The position numbers and the translations under genes are program-made. Of a stretch of 64,000 nt of DNA, positions 9,049 through 18,674 are shown one piece after another; position 1 is the first letter of the stretch; the number at the start of each line of letters is the position of its first letter. This stretch comes from Enterovibrio calviensis DSM 14347 (GTDB lineage Bacteria > Pseudomonadota > Gammaproteobacteria > Enterobacterales > Vibrionaceae). The DNA is taken from positions 52,936 through 116,935 of the forward strand of contig NZ_KK211218.1 in the NCBI RefSeq assembly GCF_000621165.1, written 5' to 3'. The notes beneath the pieces were generated by a model. The model had not been told where the DNA came from and searched no databases. It saw nothing but the letters and a program-made list of their open reading frames with translations.

Positions 9049-9930
9049 ATGAAACGCATATCTTTATTTTTGTTAACCAACCTAGCGGTTCTATTCGTGT
9101 TCAGCATCGTGCTGAACATTGTTTACGCCGTGACTGGCATGCAACCAGGAAGTCTTTCGGGCTTGCTCGTGATGGCTGCATTGTTCGGTTTTGGTGGGTC
9201 GCTGGTTTCGCTATTCATGTCGAAATCAATGGCACTGCGCTCTGTGGGCGGTCAGGTCATCGAACATCCACGTAACGAGACAGAGCATTGGTTGATGAAT
9301 ACAGTGAGTCGCCAAGCACAGACTGTCGGTATTGGCATGCCGACAGTGGCGATTTATCACTCCAATGACATCAACGCATTTGCGACAGGCGCAAAACGTG
9401 ATGATTCTTTGGTTGCTGTATCTAGTGGCTTGTTGGAAAACATGACGCGCGACGAAGCAGAAGCGGTTCTCGCTCATGAAATCAGTCATATCGCGAATGG
9501 TGACATGATCACCATGACGCTGATGCAAGGCGTGGTAAATACCTTCGTTATCTTTATCTCTCGTTTGATTGCAGGTGCGATCAGCGGTGTGAATAACAGT
9601 GATGAAGAGGGCGAAGGTGGTGGTAGCTTTATCACTTACTTCATCGTGTCTTCAGTGCTCGAAATTGTTTTTGGCATGTTGGCAAGCGTTCTGACCATGT
9701 GGTTTAGCCGCCATCGCGAATTCAAAGCAGACGCAGGATCTGCGCATCTTGTCGGTAAAGAGAAGATGATCGCTGCACTCGAAAGGTTAAAAGTGAGCCA
9801 TGAAAGTCGATTGGAAGGCTCCATGATGGCGTTTGGTATCAACGGTAAAAAGTCACTGAGCGAATTTTTCATGACTCACCCGCCGCTTGATAAGCGTATC
9901 GATGCACTTCGCCGCGGTGAGCACCTCTAA
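9049..9930 (+). CDS. htpX: Membrane zinc protease HtpX
   Basis: HtpX is an inner-membrane M48 metalloprotease that degrades misfolded membrane proteins alongside FtsH. The 293-residue protein has two N-terminal membrane segments (about residues 4-25 and 36-56), the zinc motif HEISH at 143-147, further membrane segments around 158-178 and 193-215, and the downstream glutamate in [12 protein letters not shown]. Start and length agree with the family. It is a single gene followed by its own terminator. In E. coli the Cpx system controls it, but no such site was examined here. Confidence 0.96.
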   Translation: MKRISLFLLTNLAVLFVFSIVLNIVYAVTGMQPGSLSGLLVMAALFGFGGSLVSLFMSKSMALRSVGGQVIEHPRNETEHWLMNTVSRQAQTVGIGMPTVAIYHSNDINAFATGAKRDDSLVAVSSGLLENMTRDEAEAVLAHEISHIANGDMITMTLMQGVVNTFVIFISRLIAGAISGVNNSDEEGEGGGSFITYFIVSSVLEIVFGMLASVLTMWFSRHREFKADAGSAHLVGKEKMIAALERLKVSHESRLEGSMMAFGINGKKSLSEFFMTHPPLDKRIDALRRGEHL

Positions 9931-9949
9931 TTGCATTGTCTCAATGTTT

Positions 9950-9989
9950 AAAAAACGCCTCCATATATTGGGGGCGTTTTTATTTTTGC
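9950..9989 (+). terminator. Terminator of htpX
   Basis: Stem ACGCCTCC / GGGGGCGT (one G-T pair) around a 7-base loop is followed by TTTTTATTTTT, 20 bases after the htpX stop. The A-tract on the left side also allows some function on the other strand. Confidence 0.88.
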
Positions 9990-10136
9990 CCCGTCAAAAT
10001 CCTTCTTGGACTAGTGTTACTGATAACGTAGCAGAAACGTTTTATGTCCAAACAACAAGAAGGCCTCTGAAATCTGGCAGATTCTGATTGTTTGGATATT
10101 CAACACATCAACACATCAACACTTCAAGAGGTGAGC

Positions 10137-10496
10137 ATGAACCCAGTCGGGTGGTTTGAAATTACGGTCAGTGATTTGGATCGGGCAACGGCATTTTATG
10201 AGAAAACGCTTGGGATAACACTGACTCGGCATGAAATGGACGGTATACAAATGGCATGGTTTCCTGTTGAACAGGGCAACAACTATGGTGCAACAGGAAC
10301 ACTCATCTTGAGTGATAACTATATCGCGGGAACATCATCTACTATGGTCTATTTTAACGTTGACAGTATCGATGAGGTGTTAGCGAGAGTGGATGCTAGT
10401 GCAATCCTACAGCCAAAAACGAATATTGGTGACGCAGGGAAGTACGCGCATATCGAAGATAGTGAAGGGAACCGAGTGGGTATTCACTGTCACTAA
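10137..10496 (+). CDS. VOC (glyoxalase/bleomycin resistance) family protein
   Basis: This 119-residue protein is a vicinal-oxygen-chelate fold protein: it starts MNPVGWFEITVSDLDRATAF and ends with AHIEDSEGNRVGIHCH. Two beta-alpha-beta-beta-beta modules fit its length. Substrate is unknown; several VOC enzymes isomerise or detoxify small metabolites. The ATG at 10137 has an AAGAGGTG ribosome site; an upstream TTG/ATG frame from 10092 lies in a small tandem repeat (CAACACAT, three copies) and is unlikely to be translated. It stands alone between htpX and the acylase gene. Confidence 0.8.
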   Translation: MNPVGWFEITVSDLDRATAFYEKTLGITLTRHEMDGIQMAWFPVEQGNNYGATGTLILSDNYIAGTSSTMVYFNVDSIDEVLARVDASAILQPKTNIGDAGKYAHIEDSEGNRVGIHCH

Positions 10497-10693
10497 CTAT
10501 GTCGTGTCGACAACGGATTTTAGTGAGACGTAAAGAGAAAGCGCTGTCTTTTGTCGATCTCCTTATCAAATGATCCCAAATATTGAACAGTTTCTTTTTA
10601 ATTCAGGTTAGCATTATCAGATAACATTCAGTGTATGGATTTGCACGTTTGTGCTTTTGCATATGGTGCACCGTTAAATAGCCAAGGAGGGGC

Positions 10694-13024
10694 ATGTTAA
10701 AAGTTATTAAGTTTCTTTTTACCGCTGCGATTTTGCTCGCCTTGCTCGCGACCGCATTGGTTTATGGCGCACTAGCTCTCAGCCTTCCTGCATTAACCGG
10801 CGTCTCGGCGGTTGATAGACTCTCTGACACCACCTATTTACAACGCGATGATTTGGGTACTGCAATCATCGTCGCCCAGAATCGAACGGATGCGTCGTAT
10901 GCGCTAGGTTATGCGCATGGACAAGATCGCTTTTTCCAAATGGATTTGCTCAGACGAAATGCGGCAGGGGAGCTATCTGAACTCTTTGGTAATGCTGCTC
11001 TTCCGCGCGACGAACTGACACGTTTTCATCTGTTCAGAAAACGCAGTCGAGACATCGTTAATCATTTGCCAGCTTTGCACCAACAGCAGCTCGCCGCCTA
11101 TGCGAAAGGTGTCAATGATGCTGTATCTCACTCTACGATCCCCACGTTTGAATACTTGGTGACCCGAACCGAACGTCAACCTTGGTTACCTGAAGATTCC
11201 GTGCTGGTGATATTTAGCATGTATCTTGATCTACAAGGGCGAAGCTTGAATCGAGACCTCACCTTTGGTGCGATTGAAGATGAATTTGGCGCAGAGATGG
11301 TGGCTTTCCTGTCACAACCCAGTAAGTATCAAGCGGCCTTAGACGGTAGTCGCTTTCCGTTAGAAAAAGTGACGATTCCCTCGCTATCAGTTGATACGGT
11401 TAATGCAGCGCTCTCGCACAATATTGATGACTCCCCACTCGTTGGCAGCAACAACTGGGCGGTTGGGGGTTCCCTGACTCGAAATGGACTCGCGATGTTG
11501 TCTGATGACATGCACCTTGGCATTAATGTTCCCGTCATTTGGTATCGTGCTCAACTCAACTTTCAACAAGATGGTCAAGCTCGCCAGATCACCGGCGTCA
11601 CTCTACCTGGAGCGCCCGCTGTGGTGGTCGGAGCGAATGGTCATATCGCGTGGGGATTCACTAACGGTTACATGGATACCGCTGATTGGTATGAGTTGGG
11701 AACCAAAGATGAAACAACCTTTGTCTCAGAAGATATTCCGATCAAGGAAGGTGACCACAAGTACCTTCTTGAAATGAGTGAAATTGGACCTGTGGCAACC
11801 ATGGGAGGCAAAAAATATGCGCTTTCATGGGTTGCCTATCAACGCTATGCCGTTAATTTGAATCTGCTGAACTTAGAAACCTCACAAACGGTTGATGCTG
11901 CCTTATCTGCAAGTAAAGAAACGGGCATACCTGTTCAAAATATGGTGGTTGCAGATAAAGAAGGCAATGTTGGATGGCAAGCAACAGGCGCCATCCCCGA
12001 CAGACGTAAGCCAGCGCAAAAACCATTGTCTTCGTCTCAATATGATCAGGCGTGGCAAAACCAAGCCCAAGATATCCCGTTTGTCGTGAACCCCAAGCGC
12101 TCTATGGTTTGGACAGCCAATAGCCGTGTTGTAAGCACAAAACAAGATGAGCGATTTGGTAACGGAGGATATGCATTGGGTGCTCGCAGCACGCAAATCA
12201 AGCAGCGCCTGTTTGAAAAGGATGTCTTTGATCCTGAGGATTTCTATCGTCTTCAATTGGATAACGAAGCCTATTTTTTAGATCGCTGGCATGCGGTGCT
12301 ATTGGCAGTGTTAGAAACTGACCGCGATCGTTTTGCCGAAGACATTCAGGCAATTGAAAATTGGCAACGTTGTGCATGTGCAGACTCAGTAGGGTATACC
12401 CTCGTTAGGAAATATCGCGATGCCCTAATAGATGTGTTGTTTGCCCCTATAGAGACACAACTGATAAAGAATCGCCTCAGCTTAGGGGTGCTAGAAAGGC
12501 AATTGGAACCGGCGCTTTGGCAGTTGGTCTCAGAGAAACCTGAAAGCTGGCTCCCCAATGGATACAGTGCGTGGGACGAGTTCTTTGCTGATACCTACGA
12601 GAAAACGCGCGACGGTCTCATGCTGAAAACAACGGGTCACGTTGATGGGTCTCTTCAGGCGCTTCGATGGGGGGATGTTAATCAGCTAAAGGTTCAACAT
12701 CCATTTAGCCGCCAAATTCCAATGTTGAGCACATTATTGGATATGCCTAACGTGGCAGGATTTGGTGATAGGTACATGCCTGCTGTTCAAGGCCATGCTT
12801 TTGGTGCGTCACAGCGGTTGATTGTTCAACCGGGAGACGAAATTAATGGCATTTTGACGTTGCCAGGGGGGCAGAGTGGCCATCCGTTGTCGCCGTTTTA
12901 TCGCAAGGGGTTTGATGAATATGTAGAACAAGCATCGACGCCATTATTGCCTGATCAACCGATTTACCAAATTGTATTCACACGTCCAGAACCCACTGAA
13001 GCCCCATTAGTTATCAAGCCATGA
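10694..13024 (+). CDS. Penicillin acylase family (Ntn-hydrolase) protein
   Basis: This 776-residue protein is a single-chain precursor of the penicillin amidase family. A membrane anchor or uncleaved signal (about residues 4-30) is followed by the alpha-chain, including AHGQDRFFQMDLLRR near residue 74. A Gly-Ser junction lies near residues 251-252 in LVGSNNWAVGG. The serine of that junction should become the N-terminal nucleophile of the beta-chain after autoproteolysis. Known members cleave beta-lactam side chains, cyclic lipopeptides or acyl-homoserine lactones (PvdQ/QuiP group). Which of these is made here cannot be told from sequence. It has a strong AAGGAGG ribosome site and no operon partner. 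Confidence 0.88.
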   Translation: MLKVIKFLFTAAILLALLATALVYGALALSLPALTGVSAVDRLSDTTYLQRDDLGTAIIVAQNRTDASYALGYAHGQDRFFQMDLLRRNAAGELSELFGNAALPRDELTRFHLFRKRSRDIVNHLPALHQQQLAAYAKGVNDAVSHSTIPTFEYLVTRTERQPWLPEDSVLVIFSMYLDLQGRSLNRDLTFGAIEDEFGAEMVAFLSQPSKYQAALDGSRFPLEKVTIPSLSVDTVNAALSHNIDDSPLVGSNNWAVGGSLTRNGLAMLSDDMHLGINVPVIWYRAQLNFQQDGQARQITGVTLPGAPAVVVGANGHIAWGFTNGYMDTADWYELGTKDETTFVSEDIPIKEGDHKYLLEMSEIGPVATMGGKKYALSWVAYQRYAVNLNLLNLETSQTVDAALSASKETGIPVQNMVVADKEGNVGWQATGAIPDRRKPAQKPLSSSQYDQAWQNQAQDIPFVVNPKRSMVWTANSRVVSTKQDERFGNGGYALGARSTQIKQRLFEKDVFDPEDFYRLQLDNEAYFLDRWHAVLLAVLETDRDRFAEDIQAIENWQRCACADSVGYTLVRKYRDALIDVLFAPIETQLIKNRLSLGVLERQLEPALWQLVSEKPESWLPNGYSAWDEFFADTYEKTRDGLMLKTTGHVDGSLQALRWGDVNQLKVQHPFSRQIPMLSTLLDMPNVAGFGDRYMPAVQGHAFGASQRLIVQPGDEINGILTLPGGQSGHPLSPFYRKGFDEYVEQASTPLLPDQPIYQIVFTRPEPTEAPLVIKP

Positions 13025-13054
13025 TGGCTGTGAATCTTCACTCCGCCTCTCACT

Positions 13055-13154
13055 CATCTTCAGGTCGCTTGGGTATATATAAAGCCCCTAGGCGATGAAG
13101 CGAAAACAAACCAAGTCGAGTAGAATGAGATATACCCAAGTTACCTGAAGATGC
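13055..13154. repeat. Palindromic dispersed repeat, short form
   Basis: CATCTTCAGGTCGCTTGGGT (start of the left arm, 13055-13078) and its inverted counterpart ending CCTGAAGATGC (13130-13154) face each other across about 50 bases. The arm sequence recurs at 13391-13414 and, degenerate, near 33143-33192, as expected for a MITE-like or REP-like element of Vibrionaceae genomes. Confidence 0.7.
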
Positions 13155-13414
13155 TCGATTTCAGAGGTCATCTGAGTGTTCAATTCGAGGCGAATTATTG
13201 TCGGAATAGTTATTCTATTTCACGGAAATTTAACGATGAAGTGGACGCTCTGAGGGCCTCCCTTCGGGCGAGTTTACTGACGCCATGCTCGGTGTTGTTC
13301 CTTGTTGATGGAGCTCAGCTTTTTGTTGGAGCTCACTACATCGGCAAAGGGACGCCTTGATCATCACGTCAGTCAAGCTCGCTGAATCCTGCATCTTCAG
13401 GTTGTTTGGGTATA
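13130..13414. repeat. MITE-like palindromic element, long form
   Basis: Inverted arms at 13130-13154 and 13391-13414 (GCATCTTCAGGTTGTTTGGG in the right arm) bound a 285-base unit. The inner segment contains a GAGGGCCTCCCTTCGGGC structure and no coding capacity. A 69-codon open frame inside it has no ribosome site. It shares its left arm with the 13055-13154 copy, so two units abut or one was built on the other. The gene-free stretch 13025-13648 holds these repeats and, to their right, AT-rich DNA before the DUF1800 gene. Confidence 0.72.
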
Positions 13415-13648
13415 AATAGCTCGCAACTGTCTGATTATTTAACACTAAGTATGATTATTATTTAATTGGCTAATCATTGTGATGCGTTATTTCCTGGCGA
13501 GGCTGTTTTGTTAATGAAACAAAATAAAGCTAGGATCATATTTGGCTGTAAATAATCAATATACGGAAACTATCAATATTGAGACTACCTCTAATTTTTA
13601 GAGCGGTGACCAATAATTCAGTCATTTCAATATCTAAGAGTCTAAAGT

Positions 13649-15271
13649 ATGAATATTCTTGTTTGCGATTCGGGTGATTCAAAATTGAAACTTAGTAAAA
13701 ATACTAAGTCTCATGAGTGCCCAAGCAAACTTCGGGTATTTGATATGAAATTTGATTCTTTTAACCATGCTTCTCGTTGGCTAGATCTTTCGACATTTGG
13801 TCCAAAGCCATCACAAGCTGAAGCGCTTAACAATACATTCGCTAAGGCCTGGTTTGATGAGCAAATTGCTTTTCCTGCCAGCTCGCATATGTCCCAATGC
13901 GAGAAGCAGTTCAATGCGCAAGGCTTTGGGAAAAAGCCGTCCCGCTCTACACGTATTCGAGCTTGGTTGGATATCGCACTGTATGCGGATGATCAACTCA
14001 GACAACGCGTTGGCTATGCGTTAAGCCAGATCTTTGTCGCATCGGATCAAGACGCCACCTTGATCAACCAATCAACCGCGATGGCAAATTATAATGATTT
14101 ATTGTGCCAGCACGCGTTTGGCAATTATCGCGATTTGCTTACCGCCGTCTCTTTGTCACCCGTCATGGGGCAATACCTGACCATGGTTGGGAATAAAAAG
14201 GGCGACCCTGCGACAGGTCGACGACCTGATGAAAACTACGCACGTGAAATCTTACAACTATTTTCCGTAGGGCTTTACCAACGCGAACTTGATGGTAGCT
14301 ATGTTTTAGATAGCAGTGGTTCACCGACACCGTGTTACGACGAGAAAGATATTCAGGAGTTAGCTCGCGTGATGACGGGCTGGAACTTCTCTGATTCTGA
14401 ATTTATATCACCGATGATCAGTCATGAAAACGACCATGATCGCGGTGAGAAACACATCCTTGGCCATGCTTTCGCAAAGAATGTGTCGGCAGTACAGGAA
14501 ATGGACAAGGTGATGGATATACTGCTTCATCACCCATCTACAGCGCCAAATATTTGCAAGAATATCATCCAGAGATTAACCACTTCCAACCCCTCATCTG
14601 ATTATGTTCGCCGAGTTGCAGACGTTTTTGTCGACAATGGTGCGGGTGAAACCGGCGATTTAAAATCGGTGATTTGGGCAGTGCTAACAGATGATGAAGT
14701 CTACACAGCACCCTCACATTCAATGAGTAAAGTCAGAGAGCCTTGGTTGTCACTGGTTGCGGTATATCGTGCTCTCGATGCGCAACCTGGCGGTGGCAGC
14801 GAGGTGGTAGAAACAGATTTGGTGTATTTGAAAACCTGCAACCAATATCCACTTGGGTCACCTTCAGTCTTTAATTTCTATTTGCCAGACTATGCGCCAA
14901 AGGGTGTGGTTTCTAATAACAACCTGGTCGCTCCTGAACTGCAAATCATTGATTGGGCACATATTATAAATGTCCATAATTTCATATACGGAATACTAAG
15001 ATTAAGCCTTCAGGATATTAAAAAATCTTCAAATAAGCAGTTATATATCAATGTTGAGTTATTTAAGGACCTTATTTCTAAAAAAGACATTGATGGCTTC
15101 GTAGAAGAAACGTCACTTCGATTTTTTAATGGAAATATGCCAGAACCACTCAAGCACGTTATCCGAGAGCAATATGACGGGATGAACCTTAATCCAGGTA
15201 AATGGGTACAACGCCTGTTATTCCTTGCATTGTCTTCGCCATATTTTCATGTACAGGAGAATCGCGCATGA
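13649..15271 (+). CDS. DUF1800 domain protein
   Basis: This 540-residue protein is a DUF1800 family member, recognisable by ASRWLDLSTFGPKP near residue 40, ENYAREILQLFSVGLY around residue 190-205 and the ELARVMTGW segment near 240. The family function is unknown; it almost always pairs with a DUF1501 protein, as it does here, with an ATGA overlap. No signal peptide is clear at the first ATG, but a later ATG (codon 33, MKFDSFNHAS) is also possible. The rest of the region is AT-richer upstream than the gene itself. What it does with its partner is not known. Confidence 0.85.
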   Translation: MNILVCDSGDSKLKLSKNTKSHECPSKLRVFDMKFDSFNHASRWLDLSTFGPKPSQAEALNNTFAKAWFDEQIAFPASSHMSQCEKQFNAQGFGKKPSRSTRIRAWLDIALYADDQLRQRVGYALSQIFVASDQDATLINQSTAMANYNDLLCQHAFGNYRDLLTAVSLSPVMGQYLTMVGNKKGDPATGRRPDENYAREILQLFSVGLYQRELDGSYVLDSSGSPTPCYDEKDIQELARVMTGWNFSDSEFISPMISHENDHDRGEKHILGHAFAKNVSAVQEMDKVMDILLHHPSTAPNICKNIIQRLTTSNPSSDYVRRVADVFVDNGAGETGDLKSVIWAVLTDDEVYTAPSHSMSKVREPWLSLVAVYRALDAQPGGGSEVVETDLVYLKTCNQYPLGSPSVFNFYLPDYAPKGVVSNNNLVAPELQIIDWAHIINVHNFIYGILRLSLQDIKKSSNKQLYINVELFKDLISKKDIDGFVEETSLRFFNGNMPEPLKHVIREQYDGMNLNPGKWVQRLLFLALSSPYFHVQENRA

Positions 15272-16587
15272 ACCTGACTCGACGCCACTTTATCAAAACG
15301 GTTGGTGCTGCTAGCGCCGTTGCTTCTGCTCCATTCAGTTTCAGTACTTATGCTGAAGATGCCGAAGACTACAAAGCCCTAGTTTGCGTATTCTTAAACG
15401 GAGGCAATGATTTTTTCCACCAAGTTTTGCCCTTAGATAGTGCCAACTACAACAAATACGCTTCTTCGCGCAAAGGGATTGCCGTGCCTCAACAAGCGGT
15501 ATTGCCAACACATATTGTTGATAGCCATGGCGTTAGATACGGTGTTCACAAAGGGCTGAAACCACTGGTTCCGTTGCTTGAAAAAGGGAAAGCAACGTTT
15601 GCCCTCAATGTTGGGCCGTTACTAGAACCTACGAGCAAAGATGACATTCTGAGTGGGCAGGCTTCACTGCCGCCATATCTGTTTGCACACAATAAACAGC
15701 AAGAGGTGTGGCAACACAGTTGGTTCGGGGATCATTACGGTGAGCATGGTTGGCTAGGTATGTCGATGGATGTGATTGCAGAAGAAATGTCCAGCATGCC
15801 AAACTGTTTTTACTCAGGGCCAAACACCTTGCTAAACGGCTTCAGCAACGACACGATGTTTCTGAATAGAAATGGTTTTGAAGAACTGAATGCGCTGACG
15901 AGTGCCGTTGTTCGACCAAGTTATGAATCCATGGCCACGCAACATTATGATTCTCCATTGGTTGCTGGTTATGCAGAAATGGTTAAGCAAGCCATGAATG
16001 CGCAAGAGCAAATGGCACCGGTTGTTGATTCGATTCCACAAGACACACGCATTCCAGCTTCTGGCCTTGGTTCGCAATTACGTGCTGTTAAGCAAATGGT
16101 CGAAGCGGCACAAATGCTTGGGCACAACCGCCAAGTGTTCTATGTCTCTATTGGTGGCTTCGATACACACGATAATCAAGTGAATCGACAAGATGAGTTG
16201 ATGAAGGAGTTTTCGGAAGCCATCGCAGGTTTCTACGAAGCGCTAGACGCAGAAAAACTTACGGACAACGTAATGACATTTACTATGTCAGAGTTCGGTC
16301 GAAGCATGCACGATAATGCGAGACAAGGTACCGACCATGGTTGGGGTGGAGGGCAGTTTATATTTGGTGGTAACACGAAAGCTGGGCATTGTTTCGGTCA
16401 CTACCCAGATTTCACCCGCAATGGTCAAGACGATAATGGGCACGGTCGCCTGATACCAGCCATTGCGCATGAACAATATGCGGCTTATATGGTGCAATGG
16501 TTAGGGTTAAGAAACGGTGCGCTGAGTACCGTATTCCCATCATTATCAACGCTTGGTGGACCAATGAGAGCGGACGGATTGTCTTAG
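15268..16587 (+). CDS. DUF1501 protein with Tat signal
   Basis: This 439-residue protein is a DUF1501 family member. It begins MNLTRRHFIKTVGAASAVAS, a twin-arginine (Tat) signal, so it is exported folded to the periplasm. NGGNDFFHQVLP near residue 40, VSIGGFDTHDNQ around residue 295, TMSEFGRSMHDN near 340 and GTDHGWGGGQF near 360 are the family marks; the Asp/His clusters resemble the metal site of alkaline-phosphatase-fold enzymes. The start at 15268 overlaps the DUF1800 stop and has a CAGGAGA ribosome site; an earlier in-frame ATG at 15202 lacks this. A terminator follows. Substrate is unknown. Confidence 0.88.
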   Translation: MNLTRRHFIKTVGAASAVASAPFSFSTYAEDAEDYKALVCVFLNGGNDFFHQVLPLDSANYNKYASSRKGIAVPQQAVLPTHIVDSHGVRYGVHKGLKPLVPLLEKGKATFALNVGPLLEPTSKDDILSGQASLPPYLFAHNKQQEVWQHSWFGDHYGEHGWLGMSMDVIAEEMSSMPNCFYSGPNTLLNGFSNDTMFLNRNGFEELNALTSAVVRPSYESMATQHYDSPLVAGYAEMVKQAMNAQEQMAPVVDSIPQDTRIPASGLGSQLRAVKQMVEAAQMLGHNRQVFYVSIGGFDTHDNQVNRQDELMKEFSEAIAGFYEALDAEKLTDNVMTFTMSEFGRSMHDNARQGTDHGWGGGQFIFGGNTKAGHCFGHYPDFTRNGQDDNGHGRLIPAIAHEQYAAYMVQWLGLRNGALSTVFPSLSTLGGPMRADGLS

Positions 16588-16610
16588 CATCTTTTGTTGC
16601 CAATCGCCCC

Positions 16611-16640
16611 AAAAACCAGAGCCTCCGTGCTCTGGTTTTT
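16611..16640 (+). terminator. Terminator after the DUF1800/DUF1501 pair
   Basis: A 12-bp perfect stem AAAAACCAGAGC / GCTCTGGTTTTT with a 6-base loop ends in a T-run, 24 bases after the DUF1501 stop. Confidence 0.92.
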
Positions 16641-16821
16641 TGTGCCTTTTGATCAAACTCATCAACCTGAAAACGGCATGTAATGGTCATTGGATGAATT
16701 TCCAAGGCGTAAAAAGTTAAGTTGATTGGGTAAAATTAACCAAGATGGCGGCAATGGCTAGAAGTTAGAAAAGAATTGCCCTAGTATTTTGTCCTCTTCA
16801 CCAAGTTGTAAGGATAATGGC

Positions 16822-17394
16822 ATGAGTCAAAGCTGGGATGACATGGCGTCAGGATGGGATAGTAACGAAGCGGTTATCGCCTATTCCGATAAAGCCATCC
16901 ACTCCTTAGGTGATGTTTTAAAGACAGAAGGTCTTACGATTCTGGATTTTGGCTGTGGTACGGGGTTGATGACTGAAAAGTTGTCGACAGATGCAGCATC
17001 TATTATCGCTATCGATCCCGCAGCGAAAATGATCAGCGTACTTGATGAGAAAGACTTGTCGAACGTCAAGACTGTGGTTGGCGTGGTTGATGAAGCCTTC
17101 GTGCGTGAGTGTCGTCAGGCGGGAAAACGATTTGATTTGATTGTCGCATCTTCTTCGTTGGCATTTGTGCCTGACTATCACGAAACCATCGCTCTATTGG
17201 CGATGTTGCTAGCAGACAAAGGGCTGTTAGTGCAGTGGGATTGGGAAAAGAGTGAAGATGAGGGCGCTGGCTTCACCACCGATGATGTTCAACAAGCTTA
17301 CAATGAAGCAGGTTTGAACCTGATTTCTACGTCCAACCCTTTCAGTATGGGTGACATGCGGGTGCTGATGGCGATTGGTCAGCGTAACGACTAA
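16822..17394 (+). CDS. Class I SAM-dependent methyltransferase
   Basis: This 190-residue protein has a SAM-binding motif I ILDFGCGTGLMTEKL (about residues 39-53), AIDPAAKMISVLDEK (motif II) and FDLIVASSSLAFVPDY (motif III region). It is a generic class I methyltransferase; substrate unknown. The ATG at 16822 has an AAGGA ribosome site; the frame also opens at an earlier TTG. It is a single gene, flanked by terminators on both sides. Confidence 0.85.
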   Translation: MSQSWDDMASGWDSNEAVIAYSDKAIHSLGDVLKTEGLTILDFGCGTGLMTEKLSTDAASIIAIDPAAKMISVLDEKDLSNVKTVVGVVDEAFVRECRQAGKRFDLIVASSSLAFVPDYHETIALLAMLLADKGLLVQWDWEKSEDEGAGFTTDDVQQAYNEAGLNLISTSNPFSMGDMRVLMAIGQRND

Positions 17395-17396
17395 AC

Positions 17397-17424
17397 AAAA
17401 AACCGCCTCGAAAGGCGGTTTTTT
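17397..17424. terminator. Bidirectional terminator between the methyltransferase and punC
   Basis: Stem AAAAAACCGCCT / AGGCGGTTTTTT with loop CGAA lies just after the methyltransferase stop and about 40 bases before the end of the converging punC gene. Confidence 0.92.
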
Positions 17425-17462
17425 ATTGGCTTCGCGCTTTGATACCACGCGGAAGCAAAGTA

Positions 17463-18674
17463 CTAGGCTGCTTGCGCGTTATCTTCAAACGGCACGCGGT
17501 TGCCATTCCAGCTTAGTGCAAGACCTAAACCCACACTCGCCGCCGCTCCCATCATTACCGCAGATACGGTCAGCAAACCACTTACTGCTAACGCCGACAC
17601 AATACCGCTCGCCACAAAACAAATCATCGTTTGCAGGAAGTTCAGCAAACCTGCTGCCGTTGCGCTGCAATGTTTGAACTCTTCAAGAGCCTTGTTCACA
17701 ACGATAGGGTAAATCGCACCATTTGCTGCGGCTAAGAAGCAGAATGGGATCAACACAGGCCAAATGTTTGTTACATCCGTCTGCCAAGACACCACAAAAA
17801 TCACTGCAACACTGGCGATGAATAGCGCAACGAACCAAGGCAAAAGCGTAGAGCCATCAAACTTATTCAATAGAGCACGGCAGCTGTAGCCACCCACGAT
17901 AAACGCGATAGTCTGTGGTACATAGCTCATACCAATGTCAGCGCCGCTGTAACCCATTTCTGTCATAACAAACGGTGAACCCGTTAACCATGCAAAGAAC
18001 GCCGCTGAACAGCCTGCAAATACCAGCATGTTACCGATAAACTTGCGTGAGCTGACAATGTGCTTGTAGTCGCTGACGAGTTTTGTCGTGATCTTCTCGT
18101 CGCTGTTGATCACTGGCGCACTTTCTTTTTGGCGTAGAGTCGCAATCACCAATAACGCACCCAAACCAACCAGTGCGATAAAGATACTGCGCCAGCCAAA
18201 TTGTGCTTCTAGGCCTGCACCCAACAAAGGCGCGAGCGCTGGTGATAGCGCGACCAATGGCATGATGGTTGCGAATACACGCTGTGACGTTTTACTGTCA
18301 TAGCGGTCGATCACTACGGCCTGCCAAATCACAGATGCACTGCACGCGCCCAGAGCTTGGACAAAACGCGCAGCAAGGAATACTTCAATACTGTCAGCCA
18401 TAAAGCAGGCAATGGTTGCTGCACTGAACAACGCCATACCGCCGACCAACACCTTGATGCGACCAACGCGATCAGACAATGGACCGTAAACGATTTGCCC
18501 CAATGCCATACCTAGCAGGAACACGGTTAGGGAAAGGCCGATCATAGATTGTGATGTACCCATCTCAAGACGGATGTTTTCAAAAGCGGGTAGGTACATA
18601 TCGGTCGCTAAAAAGCCGAGCATGCTCAACGCAGCGAACCAAATCATAGTTGTCATTGGAACAGAATTTTTCAT
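17463..18674 (-). CDS. punC: Purine nucleoside efflux/uptake MFS transporter PunC
   Basis: This 12-helix MFS protein of the Bcr/CflA drug-exporter family reads LGFLATDMYLPAFENI near residue 20, GPLSDRVGRIKVLVGG near 65, and AWLTGSPFVMTEMGYS near 220, matching E. coli PunC (YdhC). PunC moves purine ribonucleosides (inosine, guanosine) across the inner membrane. It is divergent from a LysR gene that matches PunR, as in E. coli. I took the ATG at 18674 (MKNSVPMTTM); the frame opens 14 codons earlier without a clear ribosome site. Confidence 0.85.
   Translation of the reverse strand: MKNSVPMTTMIWFAALSMLGFLATDMYLPAFENIRLEMGTSQSMIGLSLTVFLLGMALGQIVYGPLSDRVGRIKVLVGGMALFSAATIACFMADSIEVFLAARFVQALGACSASVIWQAVVIDRYDSKTSQRVFATIMPLVALSPALAPLLGAGLEAQFGWRSIFIALVGLGALLVIATLRQKESAPVINSDEKITTKLVSDYKHIVSSRKFIGNMLVFAGCSAAFFAWLTGSPFVMTEMGYSGADIGMSYVPQTIAFIVGGYSCRALLNKFDGSTLLPWFVALFIASVAVIFVVSWQTDVTNIWPVLIPFCFLAAANGAIYPIVVNKALEEFKHCSATAAGLLNFLQTMICFVASGIVSALAVSGLLTVSAVMMGAAASVGLGLALSWNGNRVPFEDNAQAA

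Noticed and set aside
9226..9528. Minus-strand open frame of 100 codons
   Set aside because: Shadow of htpX, which is a full-length known protease on the other strand.
13151..13360. Short ATG frame inside the palindromic repeat
   Set aside because: It lies within a repetitive non-coding element, without ribosome site or recognisable motif.
13055..13414. Superintegron attC (VCR) site
   Set aside because: The repeat arms do not show the attC core sites and no gene cassette arrangement or integrase is present.
16412..16705. Minus-strand open frame across the end of the DUF1501 gene
   Set aside because: It covers the DUF1501 C-terminus and its terminator and has no ribosome site.
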